DNA of 64,000 bases from Geomonas edaphica (GTDB lineage Bacteria; Desulfobacterota; Desulfuromonadia; Geobacterales; Geobacteraceae), in NCBI RefSeq assembly GCF_004917075.1, contig NZ_SSYB01000005.1:310001-374000 (forward strand), in the 5' to 3' direction. This document shows, piece by piece, positions 50,386 to 58,675 of this stretch (position 1 is its first letter; each line of letters starts with the position of its first letter). A model generated the notes under the pieces. That model ran no database searches and had not been told where the DNA came from. It worked only from the letters and a program-made list of their open reading frames with translations. Both the position numbers and the translations under genes were made by a program.

Positions 50386-51987
50386 GTGACGCAGCATTTC
50401 AAGCCCAGGGAGGTCTACGTCGCCTCCTCGTACATGGCCCCGGTGGGGCGCTACAACGGCCGCGAGCGCGAGGCGCTCACCTTCCTGCAGATGGCGGAAA
50501 AGGCGGGTGAGGTCTTCGCCGGGAGCCGCATCCGGCGCACCGACGTCGGCGCGGTCGTGGTCGGCTGCCAGAACCCGGTCGCCTTCTCCGGGGTGGACAA
50601 CACCGCGGCCAAGATCGCCGGCGTGCTCGGCATCTCCGGGGCGAAGTCGGTACTGATCGACACCGCATCTTCGTCGGGGGCCTCGGCGCTCGAATACGCC
50701 TACCTGCAGATCGCCTCCGGGCGCTGCGACCACGTCCTCGCCATCGGCATCCAGAAGATGAGCGACGTCGCCACCGGGCAGGCGACCCGCATCGTGGCCG
50801 GGGTGATCGACCGCGACGAGGCGGAGTTCGGCCTCTCCATGCCCGCCTGCGGTGCCCTCGTCGCGCGTTCCCTGATCGAGCGGCTGAAGCTCTCCACCGA
50901 GGAGTGGACCGCATTCTCGGCGCTTTTGACGCAGAGGGCGCACCGCTTCGCCGCGAGGAACCCGGAAGCGCACCTAAATTTCGAGATCCCGCTCGAGGAT
51001 TACTACCGCCAGATCGTCACCGGGAAGAACTACCGCTACTGGTGGCCGCTTCGCTACCACGACTTCTGCCCCATGTCCGACGGGGTCGCCGCGGTCCTTT
51101 TGTCGGCCACGCCGCACGAGGTGATCGTCTCCGGCGTCGGGAGCGCCACCGACATCCCCACCATCGCGGACCGCCCCTACTTCCACAGCTTCCCCGCCAC
51201 GGTGCGCGCAGCTGCCGAGGCGTACGCCATGGCCGGGATAAGAAAGATCACCGACTTTTCCGGCAAGATCCACGTCAACATGCACGACCCCTTCAACGGC
51301 TTCGGCCCGATCAACATGGTGGATCTCGGCTTCGTGCACCGGCGCCGCATCCTTGACGGGCTTTTGGACGACGAGCTCACCGGGGAAAACGGGGCTTTCC
51401 CCACCAACGTGACCGGCGGGCTCAAGGGGCGCGGCCATCCGCTTGGCGCCACCGGGATGATCCAGATCGTCGAGAACCACCGTCTCATCACGCAGGGGCG
51501 CTTCAAGGCGGGGCTTGCCCACTCCATCGGCGGCCCGATCAACAACAACGTGGTGACCCTTTTGGAGCAGACCTCGCACTACCGGCAGCGCCCCCGTCCC
51601 GAGCTCGCCCCCTGGGGGCTTCCCCCCCTCGGGCGCATGAAGCCCAAGAACCTCACCGTGAACGAACTCGTGAACGGCACCCCGGTAGCCGCGCGCTTCG
51701 TTGCCGCCACCACCCGCTTCAACTTCAAAAACGGCGAGCCGGAGGGGATCATCATCATCGTCTCCTGCTTCGCGGAAGGGAAGCGCTACTCCTTCCTCTT
51801 CGGTGTCGCCGGCGAGCACTACGCGGAGATCGCGCAGCTCAAAACCGGTGATCCGGTGAGCCTCGAGCGCGCGGGCGAGGAGATCCTCGTGAACCGGATC
51901 CCGGTGCGCAAGTTCTACCGGCGCACCATGGACGGGGTGCTGGAGCTTGCCGGCAGCGGCTGGAAGAAACTCACCGGCAACGGCTAG
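50386..51987 (+). CDS. Thiolase-superfamily protein lacking the nucleophilic cysteine
   Basis: 533 residues from GTG 50386 (GGGAGG upstream). A thiolase fold spans about 8-400: VGAVVVGCQNPVAFSGVDNT, DTASSSGASALEYAYLQIAS, and GGLKGRGHPLGATGMIQ with the catalytic-type His. Where acyl-transfer thiolases have a Cys (consensus CASG or CSGS), this protein reads SSSG. The second Cys near the C-terminal AHSIGGPINNN is also missing. The last 130 or so residues form an OB-like domain (IIIIVSCFAEGKRYSFLFGV), resembling the DUF35 partner of archaeal-type thiolases, here fused. It may be a non-acylating or scaffolding enzyme. Substrate unknown. Confidence 0.75.
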   Translation: MTQHFKPREVYVASSYMAPVGRYNGREREALTFLQMAEKAGEVFAGSRIRRTDVGAVVVGCQNPVAFSGVDNTAAKIAGVLGISGAKSVLIDTASSSGASALEYAYLQIASGRCDHVLAIGIQKMSDVATGQATRIVAGVIDRDEAEFGLSMPACGALVARSLIERLKLSTEEWTAFSALLTQRAHRFAARNPEAHLNFEIPLEDYYRQIVTGKNYRYWWPLRYHDFCPMSDGVAAVLLSATPHEVIVSGVGSATDIPTIADRPYFHSFPATVRAAAEAYAMAGIRKITDFSGKIHVNMHDPFNGFGPINMVDLGFVHRRRILDGLLDDELTGENGAFPTNVTGGLKGRGHPLGATGMIQIVENHRLITQGRFKAGLAHSIGGPINNNVVTLLEQTSHYRQRPRPELAPWGLPPLGRMKPKNLTVNELVNGTPVAARFVAATTRFNFKNGEPEGIIIIVSCFAEGKRYSFLFGVAGEHYAEIAQLKTGDPVSLERAGEEILVNRIPVRKFYRRTMDGVLELAGSGWKKLTGNG

Positions 51988-51997
51988 AGGGTTTGCC

Positions 51998-52025
51998 TTG
52001 ACAGGGCGTGCCGGATCGGTATATT
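51998..52025 (+). promoter_or_regulatory. Strong promoter before the small membrane protein
   Basis: Perfect TTGACA (51998-52003), 16-base spacer, TATATT (52020-52025). The -35 context CCTTGACAGGGCG also occurs before glyQ at 60226-60238. Confidence 0.75.
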
Positions 52026-52076
52026 AGCCGCCGGTCCGGGCTCCCCGGGCAAGCAAGCAGTGAAGGAGCAGGAAGG

Positions 52077-52238
52077 ATGACCATGCTGTTCAAGATCCTG
52101 GGCGTGATCTTCGCCCTTTTCGTCGTTTTGTTCGTCGCCATCGTGATCGAGGAGTCTTTCCTCGGGGGACGCCGCAGGAGGCGGCTCGAGCGCAAGGCGC
52201 GCACCGAGGCCGAGGCGCGTGGCGTCGAGAGGGGCTAG
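52077..52238 (+). CDS. Small single-pass membrane protein
   Basis: 53 residues from the ATG at 52077 (or 51 from 52083; GGAG and AAGGA support either). A single membrane helix (about 4-24, FKILGVIFALFVVLFVAIVI) is followed by a strongly basic cytoplasmic tail (GGRRRRRLERKARTEAEARG). No family recognised. It has a strong promoter and precedes the flavoprotein gene by 30 bp. Confidence 0.65.
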   Translation: MTMLFKILGVIFALFVVLFVAIVIEESFLGGRRRRRLERKARTEAEARGVERG

Positions 52239-52268
52239 GGACCGGCGGTCGGCCGGGTAGGGGGCTTC

Positions 52269-52880
52269 ATGGATGGCGCGGTGAAGGTCGTCGCGATCGT
52301 TGGGAGCTACGTGAGGGGGGGCGTCATTGACCAGGTGGTGGACGAGGTCCTTGCCGGCGTGGTCGCAGCGGGCGGTCGCGCCGAGAAGCTTTACCTGCTC
52401 GACACCCACGTGGAATTTTGCACCAACTGCCGCCTCTGCACCCAAGAGCCCGGGAGGGCGCGCGGCATCTGCCCGATAGCCGACGAGATGTCGCGGGTGC
52501 TCGACCTGGTGGAGGGGTGCCAGGCGCTCGTCCTTGCCTCTCCCACCAACTTCGGTTCGGTGACCGCCGTTACGAAGCGCTTCGTGGAGCGGCTCGTCTG
52601 CTACGCCTACTGGCCCTGGGGAACGCCGGCCCCTAAGACGCGCTCGCAGGAAAGGCCGCGGCGCGCCGTCCTCGTCGCCTCCAGTGCGGCCCCCGCCTTC
52701 ATGGCGCGGCTTTTCACCCCGGTGCTGAAGACGCTCCGGCAAAGCGCGGATCTTTTGGGGGCTCGTTGCGTGGGGACTGTTTTCGTCGGTTTCGCGGCGC
52801 GGCAGGAGCGCCAGGGGGCGGGCAAACGCACCCTCATAAGGGCGCGTCTTCTGGGCGAGAAGCTGGTGCGGGAGCGGTAG
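52269..52880 (+). CDS. NADPH-dependent FMN reductase / iron-sulfur flavoprotein
   Basis: 203 residues. Flavodoxin-like fold with VVAIVGSYVRGGVID and LVLASPTNFGSVTAVTKRFV. The cysteines CTNCRLC and the Cys of GICPIADEM match the compact [4Fe-4S] motif of archaeal-type iron-sulfur flavoproteins. It likely transfers electrons between a ferredoxin or NAD(P)H and a small acceptor. It lies downstream of the strong promoter at 51998-52025. Confidence 0.85.
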   Translation: MDGAVKVVAIVGSYVRGGVIDQVVDEVLAGVVAAGGRAEKLYLLDTHVEFCTNCRLCTQEPGRARGICPIADEMSRVLDLVEGCQALVLASPTNFGSVTAVTKRFVERLVCYAYWPWGTPAPKTRSQERPRRAVLVASSAAPAFMARLFTPVLKTLRQSADLLGARCVGTVFVGFAARQERQGAGKRTLIRARLLGEKLVRER

Positions 52881-52885
52881 CGGCG

Positions 52886-53092
52886 CTACCTGCGGGGTGA
52901 GGAGGTCGTGAAGCCGTCCTCGCGCCCCCAGATGCGGCGCGCACGCCTTGCCGGTACGCGGACCGGCGTCGCGGCATGTCCCAGGGTGAGCAGGTGCGGC
53001 AGGGCGGCGGCAGCGGCCAGGAGCGCCACCGGGGCGGCGGTCGTGCCCGCTTCCGCAAAGCTCTTCAATATGGTCATCGTTTCGTGCGTCAT
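52886..53092 (-). CDS. Small hypothetical protein
   Basis: 68 residues from the ATG at 53092 with GGAGGG just upstream (MTHETMTILKSFAEAGTTAA). A hydrophobic Ala/Leu segment (about 18-38) is followed by an Arg-rich tail. Converges on the flavoprotein gene with a 5-bp gap. No family recognised; the Ala-rich composition and lack of context leave some doubt. Confidence 0.45.
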   Translation of the reverse strand: MTHETMTILKSFAEAGTTAAPVALLAAAAALPHLLTLGHAATPVRVPARRARRIWGREDGFTTSSPRR

Positions 53093-53283
53093 GCTCCCTC
53101 CGTGGTTCAAAAGCTGCATCGGGGATCGAGACAAGCAAGAGGCGTTCCCCTGATGTAAATACCCGGTATCGCTTGGTTACGCCTCCCGGACGCACCGCTT
53201 TTGACGGAGGTTTTTTTGACTTTCGCCCTTTTTGTGACGGGAATTTGACGCGTGGCGGGCTTTCCCCACTCATGAGTATCCCG

Positions 53284-53313
53284 TTGATTTTTCATCGACA
53301 ACTTTAGTATATT
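53284..53313 (+). promoter_or_regulatory. Promoter candidate of the def operon
   Basis: TTGATT (53284-53289), 18-base spacer, TATATT (53308-53313), about 34 bases before the def ATG. Confidence 0.55.
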
Positions 53314-53346
53314 GACCCGGATAGCCCAAAGCCAAAGGAAGGACTT

Positions 53347-53862
53347 ATGGTACGAAGAATACTGACCTATCCGGACCCGGAGCTGAAGCAGCGCTCCCTG
53401 CCGGTCACCGTGATCACCGACAAGACCCGCGAACTCGTGCGCGACATGGCCGAGACCATGTACGACGCCCCGGGCGTGGGGCTCGCCGCGCCGCAGATCG
53501 GCGTGCACCAGCGCATCGTCGTCATCGACGTCTCGTGCAAGGACGAAAAGCCCGAGCTGATCGTCGCCATCAACCCCGAGATCATCCACGCCGAGGGTGA
53601 GGCGTTCGAGGAGGAGGGGTGCCTCTCGGTGCCTAAGTTCTCCGCCAACGTGCGCCGCCATGCCCGCGTCGTGGTGAAGATGCTCAACCTGGAGGGGGAG
53701 GAAGTGGTGATCCGCGCCGATGATCTCCTCGCCATCGCCTTCCAGCACGAGATCGACCACCTGGACGGCGTCCTCTTCATAGACCACCTCTCCCCGCTCA
53801 AGAAGGGGATCTTCAGGAAGCGCTACCAGCGCGCCCTGGAGGAAGCAAAGGAGCAGCATTGA
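53347..53862 (+). CDS. def: Peptide deformylase
   Basis: 171 residues. Motif 1 GVGLAAPQ (43-50), motif 2 EGCLSVP with metal-binding Cys92, and motif 3 HEIDH (134-138) with two metal-binding His and the catalytic Glu. It removes the formyl group from new proteins. GGAAGGA precedes the ATG. The stop overlaps the fmt start (TGATG), so the enzymes that add and remove formyl groups are co-expressed. Confidence 0.98.
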   Translation: MVRRILTYPDPELKQRSLPVTVITDKTRELVRDMAETMYDAPGVGLAAPQIGVHQRIVVIDVSCKDEKPELIVAINPEIIHAEGEAFEEEGCLSVPKFSANVRRHARVVVKMLNLEGEEVVIRADDLLAIAFQHEIDHLDGVLFIDHLSPLKKGIFRKRYQRALEEAKEQH

Positions 53863-54818
53863 TGACCGGTTTGCGCATCATCTTCATGGGAACCCCCGAA
53901 TTCGCCTGCCCGACCCTGCGCACCCTCATAGACCGCGGTGAGAACGTGGTGGCCGTTGTCACCCAGCCGGACCGTCCCAAGGGGCGCGGCCAGCAGACCC
54001 TCCCCCCTCCGGTGAAGGTGTTGGCCGAGGAGCACGGCATCAAGGTCTTGCAGCCGGTGAAGGTGCGCCTTCCCGAGTCGATCGAAGAGATCCGCGCCCT
54101 CGAGCCGGACCTCATCGTGGTGATCGCCTTCGGGCAGATCCTTCCGAAGGCGCTCCTCGACATCCCGAAATACGGCTGCATCAACGTGCACGCCTCGCTC
54201 CTGCCGCGCTACCGCGGCGCCGCGCCGCTTAACTGGTGCATCATAAACGGCGAGAGTGAGACCGGGGTCACCACCATGATGATGGACGTGGGTCTCGACA
54301 CGGGCGACATGCTCCTGAAAAGCGCCACCCCCATCGATCTGGACGAGGACACCCAGAGCCTGCACGACCGGATGTCCAAGCTCGGCGCGGAACTTCTGGC
54401 CGAGACCCTGGACCGCCTGGTCGCGGGCGAACTCGTCCCGGAGAAGCAGGACGACTCCCTCACCTGCTACGCCCCGATCATGAAGAAAGAGGACGGGCTG
54501 ATCGACTGGCAGAAAAGCGCCCGCGACATCAAGAACCAGGTACGCGGCATGACGCCGTGGCCCGGCGCGTTCAGCTACCTGGACGACAAGCTCCTCAAGG
54601 TCTACAAGGTGCAGACCGCAACCGGAACCGGCGTTCCCGGCACCGTGCTCGCCGCCTCGCGCGACGGCATCGAGGTGGCCTGCGGCGAGGGGAGCCTCCT
54701 GATCAGCGAGCTGCAGCTCGAGGGGAAAAAGAGGATGGCCGCCGGCGACTTCCTGGCCGGCTACAAGGTGCAGGCAGGCCTTGCCCTAGGTAGAAAGGAT
54801 GCCGCCGTTGGCGTCTAA
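53862..54818 (+). CDS. fmt: Methionyl-tRNA formyltransferase
   Basis: 318 residues from the ATG at 53862, overlapping the def stop, with AAGGAG upstream. LRIIFMGTPEFACPTLRTL, INVHASLLPRYRGAAPLNW (formyl-THF and catalytic Asn/His) and DVGLDTGDML (catalytic Asp) are intact. It formylates initiator Met-tRNA using 10-formyl-THF. The last 20 bp overlap the DUF116 gene. Confidence 0.98.
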   Translation: MTGLRIIFMGTPEFACPTLRTLIDRGENVVAVVTQPDRPKGRGQQTLPPPVKVLAEEHGIKVLQPVKVRLPESIEEIRALEPDLIVVIAFGQILPKALLDIPKYGCINVHASLLPRYRGAAPLNWCIINGESETGVTTMMMDVGLDTGDMLLKSATPIDLDEDTQSLHDRMSKLGAELLAETLDRLVAGELVPEKQDDSLTCYAPIMKKEDGLIDWQKSARDIKNQVRGMTPWPGAFSYLDDKLLKVYKVQTATGTGVPGTVLAASRDGIEVACGEGSLLISELQLEGKKRMAAGDFLAGYKVQAGLALGRKDAAVGV

Positions 54819-55578
54819 AGGAACCTATCAGAAGCCGCCCCAGAAGCGGCTCTTCGTCGCCCTCATGGGGGTTACGTGCCTGCTCGTGGTGGGACTCATC
54901 TACCTCGGGTGGTACATCCCCACCATGGGGCTTGCCAACATCCATCCGGATCTCCCCCGTATCGTCGGCATGGTGTTCGCCGTCCTCTCCGGTATCGCGG
55001 TGCTCGGCACGGCGCTTCTTGTGCTCACCACCGCGTTCGGCAAGGACATCCTCGGCACGAAGTTCATGCGCGGCGTGGTGATCAAGTTCCTCCTCCCGCT
55101 CATCGAGCAGATGGGGAAGCTCTGCGGCATATCGAAGGACACCATAAGGCAGTCCTTCGTGGCGATGAACAACTCGCTGGTCATCTCGCAGCGCCTCAAG
55201 GTGAAGCCGGACCGGATCCTCATCCTGCTGCCGCATTGCCTGCAGCTTGCCGAGTGCGAGATCAAGGTGACCGGCGAGATCAACAAGTGCATGCGCTGCG
55301 GCCGCTGCGACATCATGGGGCTTGCCGACCTGGCGCAGCGTTACCAGGTGGATATCTCGGTGGCAACCGGCGGTACGCTCGCCCGCAAGGTGATCATCGA
55401 GAAACGCCCGAAGTTAGTACTCGCCGTCGCCTGCGAACGCGACCTCACCTCCGGCATCAAGGACTGCTACCCCCTTCCCGTGATCGGGGTGCTAAACGAC
55501 CGCCCCTTCGGGCCCTGCTTCAACACCCGCGTCGATGTCGAGAAGATCGACGCTGCGCTCCGCTCCGTGCTGGCCTAG
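54799..55578 (+). CDS. DUF116-domain membrane protein
   Basis: 259 residues from the ATG at 54799; a TTG at 54808 has AAAGGA at better spacing. Two membrane helices (about 18-38 and 55-80) are followed by a cytoplasmic DUF116 domain with conserved cysteines: LLPHCLQLAEC, CMRCGRCDIMG, VACERDL, KDCYPLP and FGPCFNTRV. The cysteine array suggests an iron-sulfur or metal site. The gene overlaps fmt by 20 bp, and def-fmt-DUF116 is a known arrangement in Geobacter relatives. Function unknown; the linkage hints at translation-initiation or formyl metabolism, which is only inference. Confidence 0.9.
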   Translation: MPPLASKGTYQKPPQKRLFVALMGVTCLLVVGLIYLGWYIPTMGLANIHPDLPRIVGMVFAVLSGIAVLGTALLVLTTAFGKDILGTKFMRGVVIKFLLPLIEQMGKLCGISKDTIRQSFVAMNNSLVISQRLKVKPDRILILLPHCLQLAECEIKVTGEINKCMRCGRCDIMGLADLAQRYQVDISVATGGTLARKVIIEKRPKLVLAVACERDLTSGIKDCYPLPVIGVLNDRPFGPCFNTRVDVEKIDAALRSVLA

Positions 55579-55583
55579 CCCCC

Positions 55584-56546
55584 ATGTCGACCCGCAAGAC
55601 AACACCATGCCGTTTTGCGCCGCTACGTGTAGCGGCGCTTTGCTTTACGCTCATGATGCTCGCCGCCGCCTGCGCGACCGCCTCGGAAATCACCGGCTAC
55701 CGCGCGATGCGCGAAGCGGTCACCGACCGCGCCGGGCGTGCGCTCTGGGCGGTTCGGGGGTTCAAGAAGGACGGCGTGGAGCACCGGCTCGCGGTCGATG
55801 CGGAGAGCTTCGTAAGCTATGACCTTCCGGCCGCCCAGCTTTTTCCCGTTAAGGACGCCCCGGCCGACTCCTTCCGGCGCACGCGGCTTGGCCGGACGGT
55901 GTCCCGTTACACCGCTCCCCCCTACCGGCTGCAAAACGGCGGCGCCACGCGCGCCGAGAGCGGCGCGGACGGCCTGTTTCTCACCGTCGACCTTTGCCCC
56001 TCAAAGCGTCCCTTCGAGCGCGAGCTTTTCGAGGCGGCGGAGGCGCTTGGGAAGGGGGCACCGGTCCCGGTCTCGGTCATGGTCTCGGGGCTGTGGCTTG
56101 CAAGCCACCCGGAAGAGGTCGCCTACCTGAAAGGGGAGGTCGCGGCGGGGCGGCTCGCCGTCACCTGGGTGAACCATTCCTGGCACCATCACTACGATGC
56201 GAAGGCGCCGCTGGCCGAAAACTTCCTCCTTGCGCCCGGCACGGACCTGACCGCCGAGGTGCTCCACCTGGAGGAGCTCCTCCTCGCCCGGGACCTCGTC
56301 CCGTCCCCCTTCTTCCGTTTTCCCGGCCTCGTGTCGGACCGCGCCGTCATGGAGCGCTTGGGCGAGCTCTCCCTGGTGCCGATCGGTGCCGACGCCTGGC
56401 TCGCCAAGGGTGAGGAGCCGCACCGCGGCAGCTTCATCCTCGTGCACGGCAACGGCAACGAGCCGAAGGGGATCAGGCTCGCGCTGCCGCTTTTGAGGGA
56501 GACAAAGCCGCGCCTGCTGCCGCTTCCCGAGGCCTTCGCCCGCTGA
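55584..56546 (+). CDS. Exported polysaccharide-deacetylase-like protein
   Basis: 320 residues from the ATG at 55584, 5 bp after the DUF116 stop. Signal peptide or lipoprotein-type start (LCFTLMMLAAACATASE). NodB-like signatures: LTVDLCPSKRPFE in place of the TFDDGP motif, VTWVNHSWHHHYDAKAPL for the HSxxH motif and PFFRFPGL for RxP. The metal-binding Asp-His-His set is plausible, but the first motif is degenerate. It may deacetylate a glycan of the envelope. The same frame runs on upstream through DUF116 but that part is antisense-like. Confidence 0.75.
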   Translation: MSTRKTTPCRFAPLRVAALCFTLMMLAAACATASEITGYRAMREAVTDRAGRALWAVRGFKKDGVEHRLAVDAESFVSYDLPAAQLFPVKDAPADSFRRTRLGRTVSRYTAPPYRLQNGGATRAESGADGLFLTVDLCPSKRPFERELFEAAEALGKGAPVPVSVMVSGLWLASHPEEVAYLKGEVAAGRLAVTWVNHSWHHHYDAKAPLAENFLLAPGTDLTAEVLHLEELLLARDLVPSPFFRFPGLVSDRAVMERLGELSLVPIGADAWLAKGEEPHRGSFILVHGNGNEPKGIRLALPLLRETKPRLLPLPEAFAR

Positions 56547-56638
56547 AAACCCGCTCTTTTCCCATTTACCCCGCGCGGCGCTCGCCGCGTTCCACCGGCT
56601 GCCGGCCGCGTGCCGCAGCATTTTTGCCGAGGTGCGTC

Positions 56639-57508
56639 ATGAAGCCTTTCTTTCTCGTCATCCTCACCCTTGTCGCGACTTTTGCCGTCACCGTCCCCGG
56701 GCACGCCTGGGCGGCCGAGCGACACGTCCTTGCCGTCTCTTATGCCCCTGTTCTGAACACCCCCGACTTCGCAGGGAGCTTCGGCGGTGCCGTCCGTCTC
56801 GACCCCTGCTGCGGTGTGCGTCCCGTCGAGTTCATCGCCCTGCCGGGAACCCTCTTCACCGTGCACGGCGAGCTTACGCGCTCCGGTGTGAAAGTCCTGC
56901 GCGTCACCACCAACGACTACCCGTACCCCACGAAGACCGGGCTCTTCGTGGACGAGCGCTTCGTGAAGCAGGCGAGCGGTCCCGTCACGGAGCGCACCCG
57001 CCGTCTTCCGGCGCTCGCAGAGATCCAGAAACGGCTATTATCCGCTCTGGGCAAGCCGTACGTATGGGGCGGGAACGTGAAGGACGGTGTGCCGCTTTTG
57101 AGAAAGTACTACCCGCAGGGGGACCCGCTCTCCGGGGTGGACTGCTCGGGGCTTTTGTACGAGGCGACCGACGGCTTCACGCCGCGCAACACCTCGACGC
57201 TGACCTCCTACGGCAATGCGGTTGCGGTGGCGGGGCTTTCCGCTGAGGTGATCGCGAGAAAGCTCGAACCGCTCGACCTTTTTGTGTGGAAGGGGCACGT
57301 GATGATCGTGCTCGATGATGATTCGGTGATCGAGAGCAGGATGGGGTGCGGAGGGAAGCAAAGCGGCGTCATGATGACGCCGAAGCTGGAACTCTTGAAG
57401 GGGATCATGAAGACGCGCAGGCCAGCGGACCGTTTCCCGGAAGGAAGCGCCGGGGACCGGGCCTTCGTGGTGCGCCGGTGGTTTCCCCGCGCGGGTGGGG
57501 GCGTTTAG
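56639..57508 (+). CDS. Exported NlpC/P60-family cell-wall peptidase
   Basis: 289 residues from the ATG at 56639 (GAGGTG upstream). Signal peptide (FFLVILTLVATFAVTVPGHA), an N-terminal SH3-like part, and an NlpC/P60 domain: LGKPYVWGGN, GVDCSGLLYEATDG with the catalytic Cys, TPRNTSTLTSYG and LFVWKGHVMIVLDDDSVIES with the catalytic His. It likely cuts peptide stems of peptidoglycan. It follows the deacetylase-like gene by 92 bp. Its 3' end overlaps the HD-GYP gene by 4 bp (convergent). Confidence 0.87.
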   Translation: MKPFFLVILTLVATFAVTVPGHAWAAERHVLAVSYAPVLNTPDFAGSFGGAVRLDPCCGVRPVEFIALPGTLFTVHGELTRSGVKVLRVTTNDYPYPTKTGLFVDERFVKQASGPVTERTRRLPALAEIQKRLLSALGKPYVWGGNVKDGVPLLRKYYPQGDPLSGVDCSGLLYEATDGFTPRNTSTLTSYGNAVAVAGLSAEVIARKLEPLDLFVWKGHVMIVLDDDSVIESRMGCGGKQSGVMMTPKLELLKGIMKTRRPADRFPEGSAGDRAFVVRRWFPRAGGGV

Positions 57509-58536
57509 GCGTGGGCGCTCTTGAGGCTTAAGGGGACGCCCTTTCTGGCGAGAGGCGGGATCTCACCCTGCAGATCCTCGGAGGCAGGGAGGGAGCCTTC
57601 CGGCACCACGGTGAGGAAGACCTCCACGACCCCGGGGTCGAGCGCCTCGCCGCTCATGGCGGCCACCATCTCGCGCGCCTTGGCGAGGGGGTAGCGCTTG
57701 CGGTAGGAGCGATCCATGGTGAGGGCGTCGTAGACGTCGGCGACCGAGACGATGCGTGCCTCCAGCGGGATCGCCTCGCCGGCGAGCCCCAGGGGGTAGC
57801 CGGTGCCGTCGTATTTCTCGTGGTGGTGGCGGATGATGTTGCGGGCGGCCTCGGAGAGCTTCGCCTTGTCCGCCAGGTCGGCACCCCAGTCGGTGTGCAT
57901 CTTCATGGTGGCAAACTCAGCGGCGTTCAGGCTGCCGCTGCCGTTCAGGATCACCTCGGAGACGCCGATCTTGCCGCAGTCGTGCAGCCAGCTGCCGTAC
58001 TTGATCTGTCGCTGGGTCTCCTTGGACAGTCCCATGGCATCGGCGATCAGGAGGGCGTACACGGCGACCCGGTCGCAGTGCCCCTTGGTGCTCGGGTCCT
58101 TGAGCTCGATGGTCTGGGCGAGGGAGCGGAGCACCGCCTCGTCCTCGCGCCGCATGGAGCGCACGGTGCGGTAGCGCTTAAGTCCCTCCTGCACCACGTC
58201 CAGGATCTCCTGTTCCTTCCAGGGCTTTAAAAGGTAGCGGTACACCTCGGAGTTGTTGATGGCGGCGAGCGCGGTGGCGAGGTCGACGTAGGAGGAGATG
58301 AGCACCTTCACGGTGTCCGGCGAGACGTGGCGCAGTTCGGTGAGAAAATCGAGCCCCGACATCCCGGGCATCTGATTGTCCGATACCACCACCGCGATCT
58401 CGTGGTGCCGGAACAGCTCCAGCGCCTCCTCCGCGTTGCCGGCGGTGAGCAGGTCGATCCCCTTCGGCTTGAAGAGATCTACGGATGCCTGCAGGATCAA
58501 TTTGTTGTCGTCCACGAACAGAATTTCAGCCGCCAT
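57505..58536 (-). CDS. Response regulator with HD-GYP c-di-GMP phosphodiesterase domain
   Basis: 343 residues. Receiver domain (1-120; Asp9/10, phosphoacceptor Asp53 in VVSDNQMPGMSG, Lys in LKPWKE) joined to an HD-GYP domain: GHCDRVAVYALLIADAMGL, HDCGKIGV, HHHEKYDGTGYPLGLAGEAI and VADVYDALTMDRSYR. The HD pair and the GYP motif are intact, so it should hydrolyse c-di-GMP when phosphorylated. No histidine kinase is adjacent; the PAS protein at 19 kb has none either. Promoter at 58611-58639. Confidence 0.95.
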   Translation of the reverse strand: MAAEILFVDDNKLILQASVDLFKPKGIDLLTAGNAEEALELFRHHEIAVVVSDNQMPGMSGLDFLTELRHVSPDTVKVLISSYVDLATALAAINNSEVYRYLLKPWKEQEILDVVQEGLKRYRTVRSMRREDEAVLRSLAQTIELKDPSTKGHCDRVAVYALLIADAMGLSKETQRQIKYGSWLHDCGKIGVSEVILNGSGSLNAAEFATMKMHTDWGADLADKAKLSEAARNIIRHHHEKYDGTGYPLGLAGEAIPLEARIVSVADVYDALTMDRSYRKRYPLAKAREMVAAMSGEALDPGVVEVFLTVVPEGSLPASEDLQGEIPPLARKGVPLSLKSAHA

Positions 58537-58610
58537 CGGTGCTTCCCCTCGCTCACAACACGCGCATATCCGCGCAGATGCAGTTCCGACCCGGAGGTCG
58601 TTCGCGCTGC

Positions 58611-58639
58611 ATGGTATGCCTTCATGAATTACTTGTCAA
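58611..58639 (-). promoter_or_regulatory. Promoter of the HD-GYP response regulator
   Basis: Minus strand perfect TTGACA (58639-58634), 17-base spacer, TACCAT (58616-58611). Confidence 0.65.
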
Positions 58640-58675
58640 TTTTAATCTAATGTAGGAAGAACGCGCAGGAAGCGG

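Noticed and set aside
54876-55583. Upstream extension of the deacetylase-like frame through the DUF116 gene
   Set aside because: That part is an out-of-frame reading of DUF116. The signal peptide and ATG at 55584 mark the real start.
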